DNA of 64,000 bases from Roseateles_E cavernae. Lineage in GTDB: Bacteria; Pseudomonadota; Gammaproteobacteria; Burkholderiales; Burkholderiaceae_C. The stretch covers positions 163,933-227,932 of the forward strand of contig NZ_JBDPLH010000008.1 in NCBI RefSeq assembly GCF_040187885.1. Reading direction: 5' to 3'. The notes beneath the pieces are model-generated. The model saw nothing but the letters and a program-made list of their open reading frames with translations, was not told where the DNA came from and did no database searches. The position numbers and the translations under genes are program-made. Shown piece after piece: positions 25,409-34,068 of this stretch (the first letter of the stretch is position 1; each line of letters opens with the position of its first letter).

Positions 25409-26236
25409 TCACGCCGTCCAGGCAATCAGGCCGCTCCAGGCCGTGGCGAGAATCACGATGCCGAACACGATGCGATACCAGGCAAACACCTCGAAGCTGT
25501 GGCTGGCGATATAGCGCAGCAGCCAGCGTACGCAGATCCAGGCGCTGACGAAGGAGAACAGCAGGCCCACGCCGAACATCGGCGCATCGCTGAGCGCCAG
25601 CAGCGCACGGTCCTTGTAGAGGCTGTAGGCGCCGGCGCCGATCAGGGTCGGAATGGCCAGGAAGAAGGAATAGTCGGTCGCGGCCTTGCGCGACAGGCCG
25701 AACAGCATGCCGCCGATGATGGTGGCGCCCGAGCGGCTGGTGCCCGGAATCATCGCCACGCACTGGGCCAGGCCCACTTTCAGCGCGTCCAGCGGTGTCA
25801 TGTCGTCGACATGCTCGATGCGCACGACGGCCTGCTTGCGCCGCTCGGCCCACAGGATCAGGAAGCCGCCGACGATCAGCGCGATCGCCACCACGGTGGG
25901 GGTAAACAGATGGGCCTTGATCGCCTTGCCCAGCAGCAGGCCCAGGATCACGGCCGGCGCGAAACCCACCGCCACATTGATCAGGAAGCGCCGCGAACGG
26001 GCCTCGCTACCCAAGCCGACGGCCACCTCGCGCAGGCGCTGCCAGTAGACCAGGATGACCGCGAAGATTGCGCCGGTCTGGATCGCGATGTCGAAGACCT
26101 TGCTCTTGGCGTCGTCGAAACCGAGCAGGGCGCCGGCCAGTATCAGGTGGCCGGTCGAAGAAATCGGCAAAAACTCGGTCAGGCCTTCCACCACACCCAT
26201 GATGGCGGCCTTGATCAACAGCACTGCGTCCAACAC
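25409..26236 (-). CDS. uppP: Undecaprenyl-diphosphatase
   Basis: This 275-residue inner-membrane enzyme recycles the lipid carrier of cell-wall synthesis by removing a phosphate from undecaprenyl diphosphate. Its two signature motifs are EGLTEFLPISSTGHL near residue 17 and PGTSRSGATIIGG near residue 165, with about eight membrane segments. It also confers bacitracin tolerance in other species. It is divergent from the TetR gene across a 140-base region. Confidence 0.95.
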   Translation of the reverse strand: MLDAVLLIKAAIMGVVEGLTEFLPISSTGHLILAGALLGFDDAKSKVFDIAIQTGAIFAVILVYWQRLREVAVGLGSEARSRRFLINVAVGFAPAVILGLLLGKAIKAHLFTPTVVAIALIVGGFLILWAERRKQAVVRIEHVDDMTPLDALKVGLAQCVAMIPGTSRSGATIIGGMLFGLSRKAATDYSFFLAIPTLIGAGAYSLYKDRALLALSDAPMFGVGLLFSFVSAWICVRWLLRYIASHSFEVFAWYRIVFGIVILATAWSGLIAWTA

Positions 26237-26348
26237 TCACTCCCTGCTTGATTGGGCCCGCATGATAACGGCGCCCCATGACAGCACCGCTTGCAAGAAC
26301 GGGGCCCGGACAAGCCGCGATTGACCGGCGGGTAGGTGCTGCGTACAT

Positions 26349-26368
26349 TACTGACCAGTCAGTCAGTA
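26349..26368. promoter_or_regulatory. Candidate TetR operator
   Basis: An inverted repeat TACTGAC and GTCAGTA separated by six bases (CAGTCA) lies 8 bases before the TetR-family start. Repeats of TACTGAC/GTCAGTA type are seen at operators of TetR regulators of RND pumps. It probably serves autoregulation of the tetR-adaptor-pump operon. Confidence 0.65.
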
Positions 26369-26376
26369 CAAGCCGC

Positions 26377-27060
26377 ATGCCGCCGTCCCCCGCCTCCATC
26401 CCCTCCGCCAGCCCCCGCCAGCGCCGCAAGGAAGCGCGGCCGCAGGAGTTGCTGGAGGCCGCGCTGGCCCTTTTCATCGAGAAGGGCTTTGCCGCCACCC
26501 GCTCCGAGGAGGTGGCCGCGCGCGCCGGCGTGTCCAAGGGCACGTTGTATCTCTACTACCCCAGCAAGGAAGAGCTGTTCAAGGCGGTGGTGCGGGCCAA
26601 TCTGGCCAGCCATATCGCCGAGGGCATGCAGATCGCCGCCCAGCACCAGGGCAGCATGGCCGAGCTGCTGGCGCTGGTGCTGCGCGAATGGTGGCAACGG
26701 GTCGGCCTGGGGCCGGCCGGCGGCATCAGCAAGATCATGATGGCCGAGGCGCGCAACTTCCCGGAGCTGGCCCAGTTCTATCTGGACGAGGTCATCGTTC
26801 CGACCCATCAGCTGCTCGGCGGCCTGGTGGCGCGCGGCATCGCCAGCGGCGAGTTCCGGCCGGTGCCGGTGATCGAGACCGTGCAGGTGCTGATCGCCCC
26901 GATGCTGCAGATGGTCTTGTTCGAGCACTCCTTCGGGGCCTGCCAGATGCTGAGCCCGCCGATACAGCCCGAGGCCGTGCTGGCCGTGCAGCTGGACCTG
27001 ATGCTGCGCGGGCTGCTGAGCCAGTCGCCCGGCAGCCAAGCCAGGGAAAGCGAGCGATGA
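26377..27060 (+). CDS. TetR-family repressor of the RND efflux operon
   Basis: This 227-residue regulator has the TetR DNA-binding domain at residues 18-65: LLEAALALFIEKGFAATRSEEVAARAGVSKGTLYLYYPSKEELF contains the helix-turn-helix. The C-terminal half is a ligand pocket of less conserved helices. I chose the ATG at 26377, behind the operator; the frame is open further upstream through the operator itself. The stop overlaps the adaptor's start (ATGA), so it is the first gene of the efflux operon and likely its repressor. Confidence 0.88.
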   Translation: MPPSPASIPSASPRQRRKEARPQELLEAALALFIEKGFAATRSEEVAARAGVSKGTLYLYYPSKEELFKAVVRANLASHIAEGMQIAAQHQGSMAELLALVLREWWQRVGLGPAGGISKIMMAEARNFPELAQFYLDEVIVPTHQLLGGLVARGIASGEFRPVPVIETVQVLIAPMLQMVLFEHSFGACQMLSPPIQPEAVLAVQLDLMLRGLLSQSPGSQARESER

Positions 27061-28181
27061 CAGCGGGCCGCAAGTTCAAGCTCCTGCTGCTGGGCCTGGC
27101 GCTGCTGGCGCTGGCCTTGGTGCTGCTGTCGCGGCGCGACAGGCCGGCGGCGCCACCGGTGGCCGCCAAGAGCGGCGCGGTGCTGGAACTGGGCGCGCTC
27201 GATGTGGCCAGCGCCACGCGCCAGCGCTTTGCGCGCAGCCTGGCGCTGTCGGGCGGCTTGAAGGCGCTGGACCTGGCCCTGGTCAAGGCCAAGGTGGCGG
27301 CCGAGCTGAAGACGCTGACGGTGCGCGAGGGCGACCCCGTGCGCGCCGGCCAGCTGCTCGGCGAACTGGATGCCACCGAGCTCGACTGGCGGCTGCGCCA
27401 GGCCGAGCAGGGCGCAGCCGCCGCCAAGGCTCAGCAGGAAATTGCCCGCCGCACGCTGGACAACAACCGGGCTCTGGTCGGCCAGGGCTTCATCTCGGCC
27501 ACCGCGCTGGAGTCCTCGGCCTCCGGCGAGGCGGCGGCCCAGGCCAACTGGCTGTCGGCCCAGGCCGCGGTCGAGCTGGCGCGCAAGGCCCGCGCCGACG
27601 CGCGGCTGATCGCGCCGATCAGCGGCCAGGTCTCGCAGCGTCTGGCCCAGCCCGGCGAGCGGGTGCCGCTGGACGGCCGCATCCTGGAGATCGTCGACCT
27701 GAGCCGGCTGGAGCTGGAAGCGGCGGTGCCGGCCGAGCAGATCGCCGGCCTGCAGATCGGCGCGACCGCGCAGCTGCAGGTCGAGGGTCAGGACTTGCCC
27801 ATCACGGCCACGCTTTCGCGCATCAATCCGGCCGCCCAGGCCGGCTCGCGCGCGGTGCTGCTCTATCTGCGGGTCGAGCCCAAGCCGGGGCTGCGCCACG
27901 GCCTGTTCGCGCGCGGCAGCCTGGTGCTGGATCCCCGCGAGGGGCTGGTGCTGCCGGCCGATGCGCTGCGCATCGACAAGGCGCGGCCCTATGTGCTGCT
28001 GGTGCGCGAGGGCCGGGTGCTGGCGCAGACGGTGGAGCCGGGCCGCAGCGGCGAGGTCGACGGGCAGCCGGTGATCGAGATTGTCGGCGGCCTGGGCGAG
28101 GGCGCCCAGGTGCTGCGCGGCGCGACCGGCCAGGTGGCCGAGGGCACGGCGGTCAAGCTGATGCCGGCCGCCGCGCGCTGA
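27057..28181 (+). CDS. RND efflux periplasmic adaptor subunit
   Basis: This 374-residue membrane-fusion protein has an N-terminal anchor (LLLLGLALLALALVLL). The rest shows the lipoyl halves around a helical hairpin: VKAKVAAELKTLTVREGDPVRAGQLL, then an Ala/Gln-rich hairpin, then ARLIAPISGQVSQRL, followed by a beta-barrel domain. It bridges the pump in the inner membrane with a TolC-type channel. Six bases separate it from the pump gene. Confidence 0.9.
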   Translation: MTAGRKFKLLLLGLALLALALVLLSRRDRPAAPPVAAKSGAVLELGALDVASATRQRFARSLALSGGLKALDLALVKAKVAAELKTLTVREGDPVRAGQLLGELDATELDWRLRQAEQGAAAAKAQQEIARRTLDNNRALVGQGFISATALESSASGEAAAQANWLSAQAAVELARKARADARLIAPISGQVSQRLAQPGERVPLDGRILEIVDLSRLELEAAVPAEQIAGLQIGATAQLQVEGQDLPITATLSRINPAAQAGSRAVLLYLRVEPKPGLRHGLFARGSLVLDPREGLVLPADALRIDKARPYVLLVREGRVLAQTVEPGRSGEVDGQPVIEIVGGLGEGAQVLRGATGQVAEGTAVKLMPAAAR

Positions 28182-28187
28182 CCGCCC

Positions 28188-31100
28188 ATGTGGTTCACCC
28201 GCGTCTCGATCCAGAACCCGGTGATGGCCGTGATGGTCATGCTGGCCTTTGTCGTGCTGGGCCTGTTCAGCTACCAGCGTCTCTCGGTCGACCAGTTCCC
28301 GAACATCGACTTCCCGACCGTGGTCGTGCAGATGGACTATCCGGGCGCCTCGCCCGAGATCGTCGAGAGCGAGGTGACCAAGAAGGTCGAGCAGGCGGTC
28401 AACACGGTGGCCGGCATCAGCGCGCTGACCTCGCGCAGCTACGAGGGCAGCTCGGTGGTGATCGTCGAGTTCAATCTCGATGTCGATGGCCGCAAGGCGG
28501 CCGAGGACGTGCGCGAGAAGGTCGCGCTGATGCGACCCACGCTGCGCGACGAGGTCAAGGAGCCGCGCATCTCGCGCTTCGACCCGCAGAGCGTGCCGAT
28601 CTTCAATGTCGCTGTGCTGTCGACCGATGGCTGTCCGGCGCCGGGCCGCCCCAAGCCGGACGCGCCCTCTCGGGGGGCAGGCATCGCCAGCGATACCGTG
28701 GGGGCTTCATGCCTAAGCACCCAGGAGCTGACCACCTGGGCCACGCAGGTGCTGCAGAAGCGGCTCGAGAATGTGCGCGGCGTCGGCTCGGTCAGCGTGG
28801 TCGGGGGGCTGCAGCGCCAGATCCAGATCCAGCTGCGGCCGGCCGCGATGGAGGCGCTGGGCATCACGATGGAGCAGGCGCTGGCCGCCGTGCGCAGCGA
28901 GAACCAGGAGCTGCCGCTGGGCAATATCCGCTCGGCCGTGCAGGAGCGGGTGGTACAGATCAATGCGCGGCTCAAGCGGCCCGAGGATTTCCGCGACATC
29001 GTCGTCGCGCGCAAGAACGGCGCCTCGATCAAGCTCTGGCAGATCGCCGATGTGGTCGACGGCCCGCAGGAGATCGAGAGCCTGGCGCTCTACAACGGCC
29101 AGCGCACCGTGCTTCTGAGCGTGCAGAAGAGCCAGGGCGAGAACACCATCGCGGTGGTCGACGGATTGCAGCGCGCGCTGGCCGAGGCGCAAGGCCTGCT
29201 GCCTGCGGGCCTGAAGACCGAGGTCAACCGCGACAACTCGCGCGCCATCCGTGTCTCGGTGGCCAATGTGCGCCAGACCCTGATCGAGGGCGCCGCGCTG
29301 ACGGTGCTGATCGTGTTCCTGTTCCTGAACAGCTGGCGCTCGACCGTGATCACCGGGCTGACGCTGCCGATCGCGCTGATCGGCACCTTTCTGTTCATGT
29401 ACCTCTTCGGCTTCACGATCAACAACATCACGATGATGGCGCTGAGCCTGTGCGTCGGCCTGCTGATCGACGACGCCATCGTCGTGCGCGAGAACATCGT
29501 GCGCCATGTGCAGATGGGCGCCAGTCCGAAGCAGGCGGCGCTGGACGGCACGCAGGAGATCGGCCTGGCGGTGCTGGCGACGACGCTGTCCATCGTCGCG
29601 GTGTTCCTGCCCATCGGCTTCATGGGCGGCATCGTCGGCAAGTTTTTTCATGAGTTCGGCATCACCATCGTCGCGGCGGTGCTGATCTCGATGTTTGTCA
29701 GCTTCACCCTGGACCCGATGCTGTCCAGCGTCTGGCACGACCCGGCCGCCCATGGTGGCGGCCCGCCGGTGAGCTGGTATGACAAGACCATAGGCCGGGT
29801 GACCGGTGCCTTCGAGCGCTTCACCGAATGGTTGTCGGAGGGCTATCAGAAAATCCTGGCCTGGTCGCTGGCTCACAAGGGCCTGACCCTGCTGGTGGCG
29901 CTGGCGACCCTGCTGCTGAGCTTTGCGCTGCTGGGCGGCATCGGCAAGGAGTTCGTGCCCAAGGCCGATCTGTCCGAGACGCAGGTCAATTTCTACACCC
30001 CGGTCGGTTCCTCGCTGGAGGTCACCGAGGCGCGCGCCCGGCAGATCGACGCGCTGCTGCGCGAGCTGCCCGAAGTCCGCTACACGGTGACCACGATCAA
30101 CAGCGGCTTCGCGGCCGGCAAGATCTATGGCGCGATCTATGTGCGGCTGACGGATCGCAAGGATCGCCGACGCAGCGTCAACGATCTGGTGACGCCGCTG
30201 CGCGACAAGCTCGCGACGATACCGGGCATCACGGTGACCAATATCGGCCAGACCGATCTGGGCGGCGGCAAGAGCCTGCAGTTCTCGATCCAGGGCGCCG
30301 ACCTGAAGGAGCTGGAGCGCCTGTCCAAGAGCGTGATCGCGCGGCTGCAGCAGATCCCCGGCCTGGTCGACCTGGACAGCACGCTCAAGCCCGACAAGCC
30401 GACCGTGGCCATCGAGGTCAAACGCGAGGCCGCCGCCGACGCGGGGCTCAATGTCAACGCGCTGGCCGGCTCGCTGCGCACCTGGCTGGCCGGCACGACG
30501 GTGGGCAACTGGCGTGCGCCCGATGGCGAGAACTACGACGTGCTGCTGCGACTGGCGCCCCAGGGGCGTGACAGCCTGGCCGATCTGGCGCAGTTGCCCA
30601 TCCCGGTGGCGCCGGCCGCCGACGGCGCGGCGCGGGTCGTGCGCCTGTCCCAGGTGGCCGAGATCCGGCCCTCGACCGGCCCGAACCAGATCAACCGCCG
30701 CGACCTGAACCGCGAGATCACGATAGACGCCAACGCGCTGGGCCGCAGCTCGGGCGAGGTCTCGGCCGATATCAAGAAGGTGCTGGACGACACCGCCTTC
30801 CCGCCCGGCTACCGCTACAGCTTCGGCGGCTCGACCAAGAATATGAACGAGTCCTTCCAGTACGCGGTCGGCGCGCTGGCCCTGGCCATCGTCTTCATCT
30901 ACATGATTCTGGCCAGCCAGTTCAAGAGCTTTCTGCAGCCGCTGGCGCTGATGAGCTCGCTGCCGCTGACGCTGATCGGCGTGGTGCTGGCGCTCTTGGC
31001 CTTCCGCTCGACCTTGAATATGTTCTCCATCATCGGCATCGTGATGCTGATGGGTCTGGTGACCAAGAACGCCATCCTGCTGATCGATTTCGCGATCCGC

Positions 31101-31421
31101 GCCCGCGAGGGCGAGCATGGCCATGGCGTCGACGCCGAGCCGATGGGCCGCGAGGCGGCCCTGCTGCGCGCCGCCCAGGTGCGGCTGCGGCCCATCCTGA
31201 TGACGACGCTGGCGATGATCTTCGGCATGGTGCCGCTGGCCTTTGCGCTCAGTGAGGGCTCGGAGCAGCGCGCGCCGATGGGGCAGGCGGTGATCGGCGG
31301 CGTGATCACCTCCTCGCTGCTGACCCTGGTGGTGGTGCCGGTGATCTATTGCTATCTGGATGATCTGTCGCAGTGGGCGCGGCGGCGCTGGCAGGGCCAA
31401 AGCGTGGCGCCGCCGAAATAG
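28188..31421 (+). CDS. RND efflux pump, inner-membrane transporter, with in-frame insertion
   Basis: This 1077-residue proton-driven exporter of the HAE1 type has the usual 12 membrane segments and two large periplasmic loops. Motifs include QFPNIDFPTVVV near the start, LLIDDAIVVREN with the paired Asp of the proton path in segment 4, and LVTKNAILLIDF with the Lys in segment 10. Residues 149-175, starting CPAPGRPK, break into the place where relatives read a short turn between VLSTDG and LSTQELTTWATQVL. In AcrB the matching turn is in the PN2 part of the porter domain. The frame is intact before and after, so the pump may still work. The substrate is unknown. Confidence 0.93.
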   Translation: MWFTRVSIQNPVMAVMVMLAFVVLGLFSYQRLSVDQFPNIDFPTVVVQMDYPGASPEIVESEVTKKVEQAVNTVAGISALTSRSYEGSSVVIVEFNLDVDGRKAAEDVREKVALMRPTLRDEVKEPRISRFDPQSVPIFNVAVLSTDGCPAPGRPKPDAPSRGAGIASDTVGASCLSTQELTTWATQVLQKRLENVRGVGSVSVVGGLQRQIQIQLRPAAMEALGITMEQALAAVRSENQELPLGNIRSAVQERVVQINARLKRPEDFRDIVVARKNGASIKLWQIADVVDGPQEIESLALYNGQRTVLLSVQKSQGENTIAVVDGLQRALAEAQGLLPAGLKTEVNRDNSRAIRVSVANVRQTLIEGAALTVLIVFLFLNSWRSTVITGLTLPIALIGTFLFMYLFGFTINNITMMALSLCVGLLIDDAIVVRENIVRHVQMGASPKQAALDGTQEIGLAVLATTLSIVAVFLPIGFMGGIVGKFFHEFGITIVAAVLISMFVSFTLDPMLSSVWHDPAAHGGGPPVSWYDKTIGRVTGAFERFTEWLSEGYQKILAWSLAHKGLTLLVALATLLLSFALLGGIGKEFVPKADLSETQVNFYTPVGSSLEVTEARARQIDALLRELPEVRYTVTTINSGFAAGKIYGAIYVRLTDRKDRRRSVNDLVTPLRDKLATIPGITVTNIGQTDLGGGKSLQFSIQGADLKELERLSKSVIARLQQIPGLVDLDSTLKPDKPTVAIEVKREAAADAGLNVNALAGSLRTWLAGTTVGNWRAPDGENYDVLLRLAPQGRDSLADLAQLPIPVAPAADGAARVVRLSQVAEIRPSTGPNQINRRDLNREITIDANALGRSSGEVSADIKKVLDDTAFPPGYRYSFGGSTKNMNESFQYAVGALALAIVFIYMILASQFKSFLQPLALMSSLPLTLIGVVLALLAFRSTLNMFSIIGIVMLMGLVTKNAILLIDFAIRAREGEHGHGVDAEPMGREAALLRAAQVRLRPILMTTLAMIFGMVPLAFALSEGSEQRAPMGQAVIGGVITSSLLTLVVVPVIYCYLDDLSQWARRRWQGQSVAPPK
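28632..28712 (+). repeat. Repeat-like 81-base insertion inside the RND pump gene
   Basis: The 81 bases are GC-rich and lack the look of conserved protein sequence. Read as DNA they align with the intergenic repeat at 49208-49276. Both have GGCCGCCC, AAG, GCGCCC, then a C/T-rich to G-run (CCCTCTCGGGGGG here) and end with CGTGGGGG, TTCATG. The length is a multiple of three with no stop codon, so translation continues. This is a candidate for a spread repeat unit, not an accepted named element. Confidence 0.6.
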
Positions 31422-31462
31422 AATCCGCGCTGCAGTCAGAAAGACCGTCTTCGAGGAACCTT

Positions 31463-32113
31463 ATGAACGTCGAACAAGCCCGCTTCAATATGATCGAACA
31501 GCAGATCCGCCCCTGGGATGTGCTGGACCAGGGCGTGTTGTCGCTGCTGGCCCTGGTCAAGCGCGAGGACTTCGTGCCGCCGGCCCACCGGGCGCTGGCC
31601 TTTATGGACACCGAGATCCCGCTGCCGCACGGTGGCGCCATGCTGGCGCCGCGGGTCGAGGCCCGGCTGCTGCAGGAGCTGAAGGTGGCGCGCCACGAGA
31701 AGGTGCTGGAGATCGGCACCGGCGCCGGTTATCTGACGGCCCTGCTGGCCCACAAGGCCCAAAGCGTGATCAGCATGGAGGCCGATGCCCAGCAGGCCAA
31801 GCTGGCGGCCGAGACGCTCAGGCGCAACGGTGTCAGCAATGCCAAGGTGCGCGAGGGCCATGGCGCCCAGGGCCTGGCCGCCGAGGCGCCGTTCGATGTG
31901 ATCCTGCTGGCGGGCTCGGTGGCCGAGGTGCCGCAGGCCCTGCTGGACCAGCTCAAGCCCGGTGGCCGGCTGGCGGCCATCGTCGGCGAACTGCCGGTGA
32001 TGCGCGCCACGCTCTACACCCGTTCGGGTGCGGGCTTCAGCAGCACGGTGCTGTTTGACACCGTCGCGCCGCGCCTGCCCGGCTTTGCCGAGCACACCGC
32101 TTTCTCGTTCTGA
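31463..32113 (+). CDS. pcm: Protein-L-isoaspartate O-methyltransferase
   Basis: This 216-residue enzyme uses S-adenosylmethionine to mark damaged isoaspartyl residues for repair. The SAM-binding motif EIGTGAGYLTALLA lies near residue 78, followed by ISMEADAQQA and the acidic strand FDVILLAGS. The family's usual IPYGQT-like entry is only partly kept (EIPLPHGGAM). In Burkholderiales this gene is often found just before a rhodanese gene and tolC, exactly as here. The start at 31463 follows GAGGAACC. Confidence 0.85.
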   Translation: MNVEQARFNMIEQQIRPWDVLDQGVLSLLALVKREDFVPPAHRALAFMDTEIPLPHGGAMLAPRVEARLLQELKVARHEKVLEIGTGAGYLTALLAHKAQSVISMEADAQQAKLAAETLRRNGVSNAKVREGHGAQGLAAEAPFDVILLAGSVAEVPQALLDQLKPGGRLAAIVGELPVMRATLYTRSGAGFSSTVLFDTVAPRLPGFAEHTAFSF

Positions 32114-32118
32114 GCCGC

Positions 32119-32460
32119 ATGCCGCAGCAGCTGTCTATTGAAGCCGCGCGGGCTCTGTGCGCCGGCGGGGCGTCCGGCCAGGCGCCGCTGCTGCTGGACG
32201 TGCGCGAGCCCTGGGAGGCCGCGCTGGCCAGCATCCGGCTGGACGGGGTGGCCAGCACGCTGATGCCGATGGGGCAGGTGAGCGCTCGCCTGGCGGAGCT
32301 GGACCCGGCGCAGCCTGTCGTCGTTTATTGCCATCATGGCGTGCGAAGTCTGCAGGTCGTCGCATTCCTGGAGCGTCAGGGCTTCGAGTCGGTCTATAAC
32401 CTCGCCGGCGGCATTGACGCCTGGTCCTGCGAGGCCGATCCGTCCGTGCCCAGATATTGA
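32119..32460 (+). CDS. Rhodanese-like sulfurtransferase
   Basis: This 113-residue single-domain rhodanese has the entry motif LLLDVREPWE and the active-site loop VVYCHHGVRS with Cys as the sulfur carrier, then YNLAGGIDAW near the end. It starts 5 bases after the preceding methyltransferase. A sulfur-transfer or thiol role is likely, but no partner is known from the sequence; the conserved placement before tolC may reflect shared transcription only. Confidence 0.88.
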   Translation: MPQQLSIEAARALCAGGASGQAPLLLDVREPWEAALASIRLDGVASTLMPMGQVSARLAELDPAQPVVVYCHHGVRSLQVVAFLERQGFESVYNLAGGIDAWSCEADPSVPRY

Positions 32461-32522
32461 CCCTAGCACCCGAAGTGCCGGCCCAGGCCTTCACAACACT
32501 CATCGCAAGCCAAGGAAGCCTC

Positions 32523-33917
32523 ATGTTCGCTGATCAGAAAATGAAGAAGAAGACAAGCCCGCATTCGCGCATGAGTTCTTCATTGACCCGACTGTCACTG
32601 TGCGTGGCCCTGGCTTTCGGCGCTGCGGCCAGCGCCCAGGCGCAAAGCCTGCTGGAGCTCTACGAAGCCGCGCGCGTCTATGACGCCGGCTATCTGGCCG
32701 CCCGGGCCCAGGCCGACTCGGCCATCTACAAGGCCGAGCAGGCCAATGCGCTGGACCGGCCCACGCTGGGTCTGGGCGTCAGCGGCACCCATCTGCAGAG
32801 CGATCCGCCAACGGTCTATGGCGCCGGTGGCGCCAAGGTGGCCGGCGACCGGGTCGGATCGAGCACGGTGCAGGCCGGCCTGCGTGCCAACTATGCGCTG
32901 TACAACCGCAGCAACAAGATCACGATCGAGCAGGCCAAGCGCGGGCTCAATGTCGCCCAGGCCGATCTGGAGATCGCCGAGCAGGACCTGATCGTGCGCG
33001 TCTCGCAGGCCTATTTCGATGTATTGGCAGCCGGCGATGTGCTGTCGACCACACGGGCCAGCAAGGCCGCCATCGCCGAGCAGCTGGCCTCGGCCAAGCG
33101 CAATTTTGAGGTCGGCACCGCCACCATCACCGACACCCGCGAGGCCCAGGCCCGCTTCGATGTGGAAAGCGCCCGCGAGCTGGCGGCCGACAACGATCTG
33201 CGCATCAAGCGCATCACGCTGGACCAGATCGTCGGCCGCTCCGGCGTCGAACCCAAGCCGCTGGCCGTGCCGGTGGCGCTGCCGGCCGTGACGCCCTTGA
33301 CGGTGGACCCCTGGGTCAATCAGGCCGACGAGCTGCACCCCCAGGTGCGCAAGGCCCGGCTGGGCCTGGATGTGGCGGGCCTGGAAGCCGACAAGGCGCG
33401 GGCGGCGGACGGCGTGACGGTGGACCTGAGCGGCAATCTGGGCGTCAGCAATGCCCGCGGCCGCGGCGCGCAGCTGCCCGGCACAGGCGGGCAGGGCTCG
33501 GTCGCGGTGGAGATGAATCTGCCGCTCTACACGGGTGGCTATAACAGCAACCGCATCAAGGAAACCCTGGCGCTGCAGGAGCGCTCGCGCAATGACCTGG
33601 AGTTTGCCCGCCGCACGGTGGCCGAGGGCACGCGCCGCGCCTTCTTCGGCGTGCAGTCGCTGGCCGCCCAGGTCAAGGCTCTGGAGGCCGCCGAGTCGTC
33701 TAGCAAGCTGGCGCTGGAAGCCACCCAGCTGGGCTACAAGGTCGGCGTGCGCGTCAACCTCGATGTGCTGAACGCCCAGAGCCAGCTCTATGCGACCCAG
33801 CGCGACCTGGCCAAGGCCCGCTACGACGTGGTGCTGACCGGCCTGCGCCTGCGCCAGGCCGCTGGCCAGCTGCGCCCCGAGGATGTGGCGGCGGTCAACA
33901 CGCTGCTGTCAAAGTAA
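32523..33917 (+). CDS. tolC: TolC-family outer-membrane channel
   Basis: This 464-residue protein has a signal peptide (hydrophobic LSLCVALAFGAAASAQAQ) and two repeats of the outer-membrane efflux domain: LLELYEAARVYDAGYLAARAQ starts the first and the second begins near YTGGYNSNRIKETLALQ. Such trimers form the exit duct for RND pumps and type I secretion. The ATG at 32523 follows the ribosome-binding site CAAGGAAG; later in-frame starts at 32541 and 32571 would shorten the leader. The gene closes the tetR-adaptor-pump-pcm-rhodanese-tolC run, which makes a full tripartite exporter. Confidence 0.9.
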   Translation: MFADQKMKKKTSPHSRMSSSLTRLSLCVALAFGAAASAQAQSLLELYEAARVYDAGYLAARAQADSAIYKAEQANALDRPTLGLGVSGTHLQSDPPTVYGAGGAKVAGDRVGSSTVQAGLRANYALYNRSNKITIEQAKRGLNVAQADLEIAEQDLIVRVSQAYFDVLAAGDVLSTTRASKAAIAEQLASAKRNFEVGTATITDTREAQARFDVESARELAADNDLRIKRITLDQIVGRSGVEPKPLAVPVALPAVTPLTVDPWVNQADELHPQVRKARLGLDVAGLEADKARAADGVTVDLSGNLGVSNARGRGAQLPGTGGQGSVAVEMNLPLYTGGYNSNRIKETLALQERSRNDLEFARRTVAEGTRRAFFGVQSLAAQVKALEAAESSSKLALEATQLGYKVGVRVNLDVLNAQSQLYATQRDLAKARYDVVLTGLRLRQAAGQLRPEDVAAVNTLLSK

Positions 33918-33946
33918 GAAGGCCAGGCCTTCAGGCCTGGGGACTG

Positions 33947-33980
33947 CGCCGACGCCGCTTCGCGGTGGTCGGCGTTTTCT
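33947..33980 (+). terminator. Rho-independent terminator after tolC
   Basis: A bipartite stem, CGCCGAC with GTCGGCG and inner CCGC with GCGG around TTC, is followed by TTTTCTTTT. It ends the efflux transcript. Confidence 0.8.
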
Positions 33981-34068
33981 TTTCTTGTGCGATCGAGGTC
34001 ACACCGGTCCACGTCCAGTATCCGACTCATCCTCAAGCCGGCGCCTCAACTCCCTCGCATTGCTCACC

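Noticed and set aside
28713..31400. Long open frame antisense to the RND pump gene
   Set aside because: High-GC shadow: composition is Gln/Arg/His-rich with no motif, and the plus-strand pump has every family signature.
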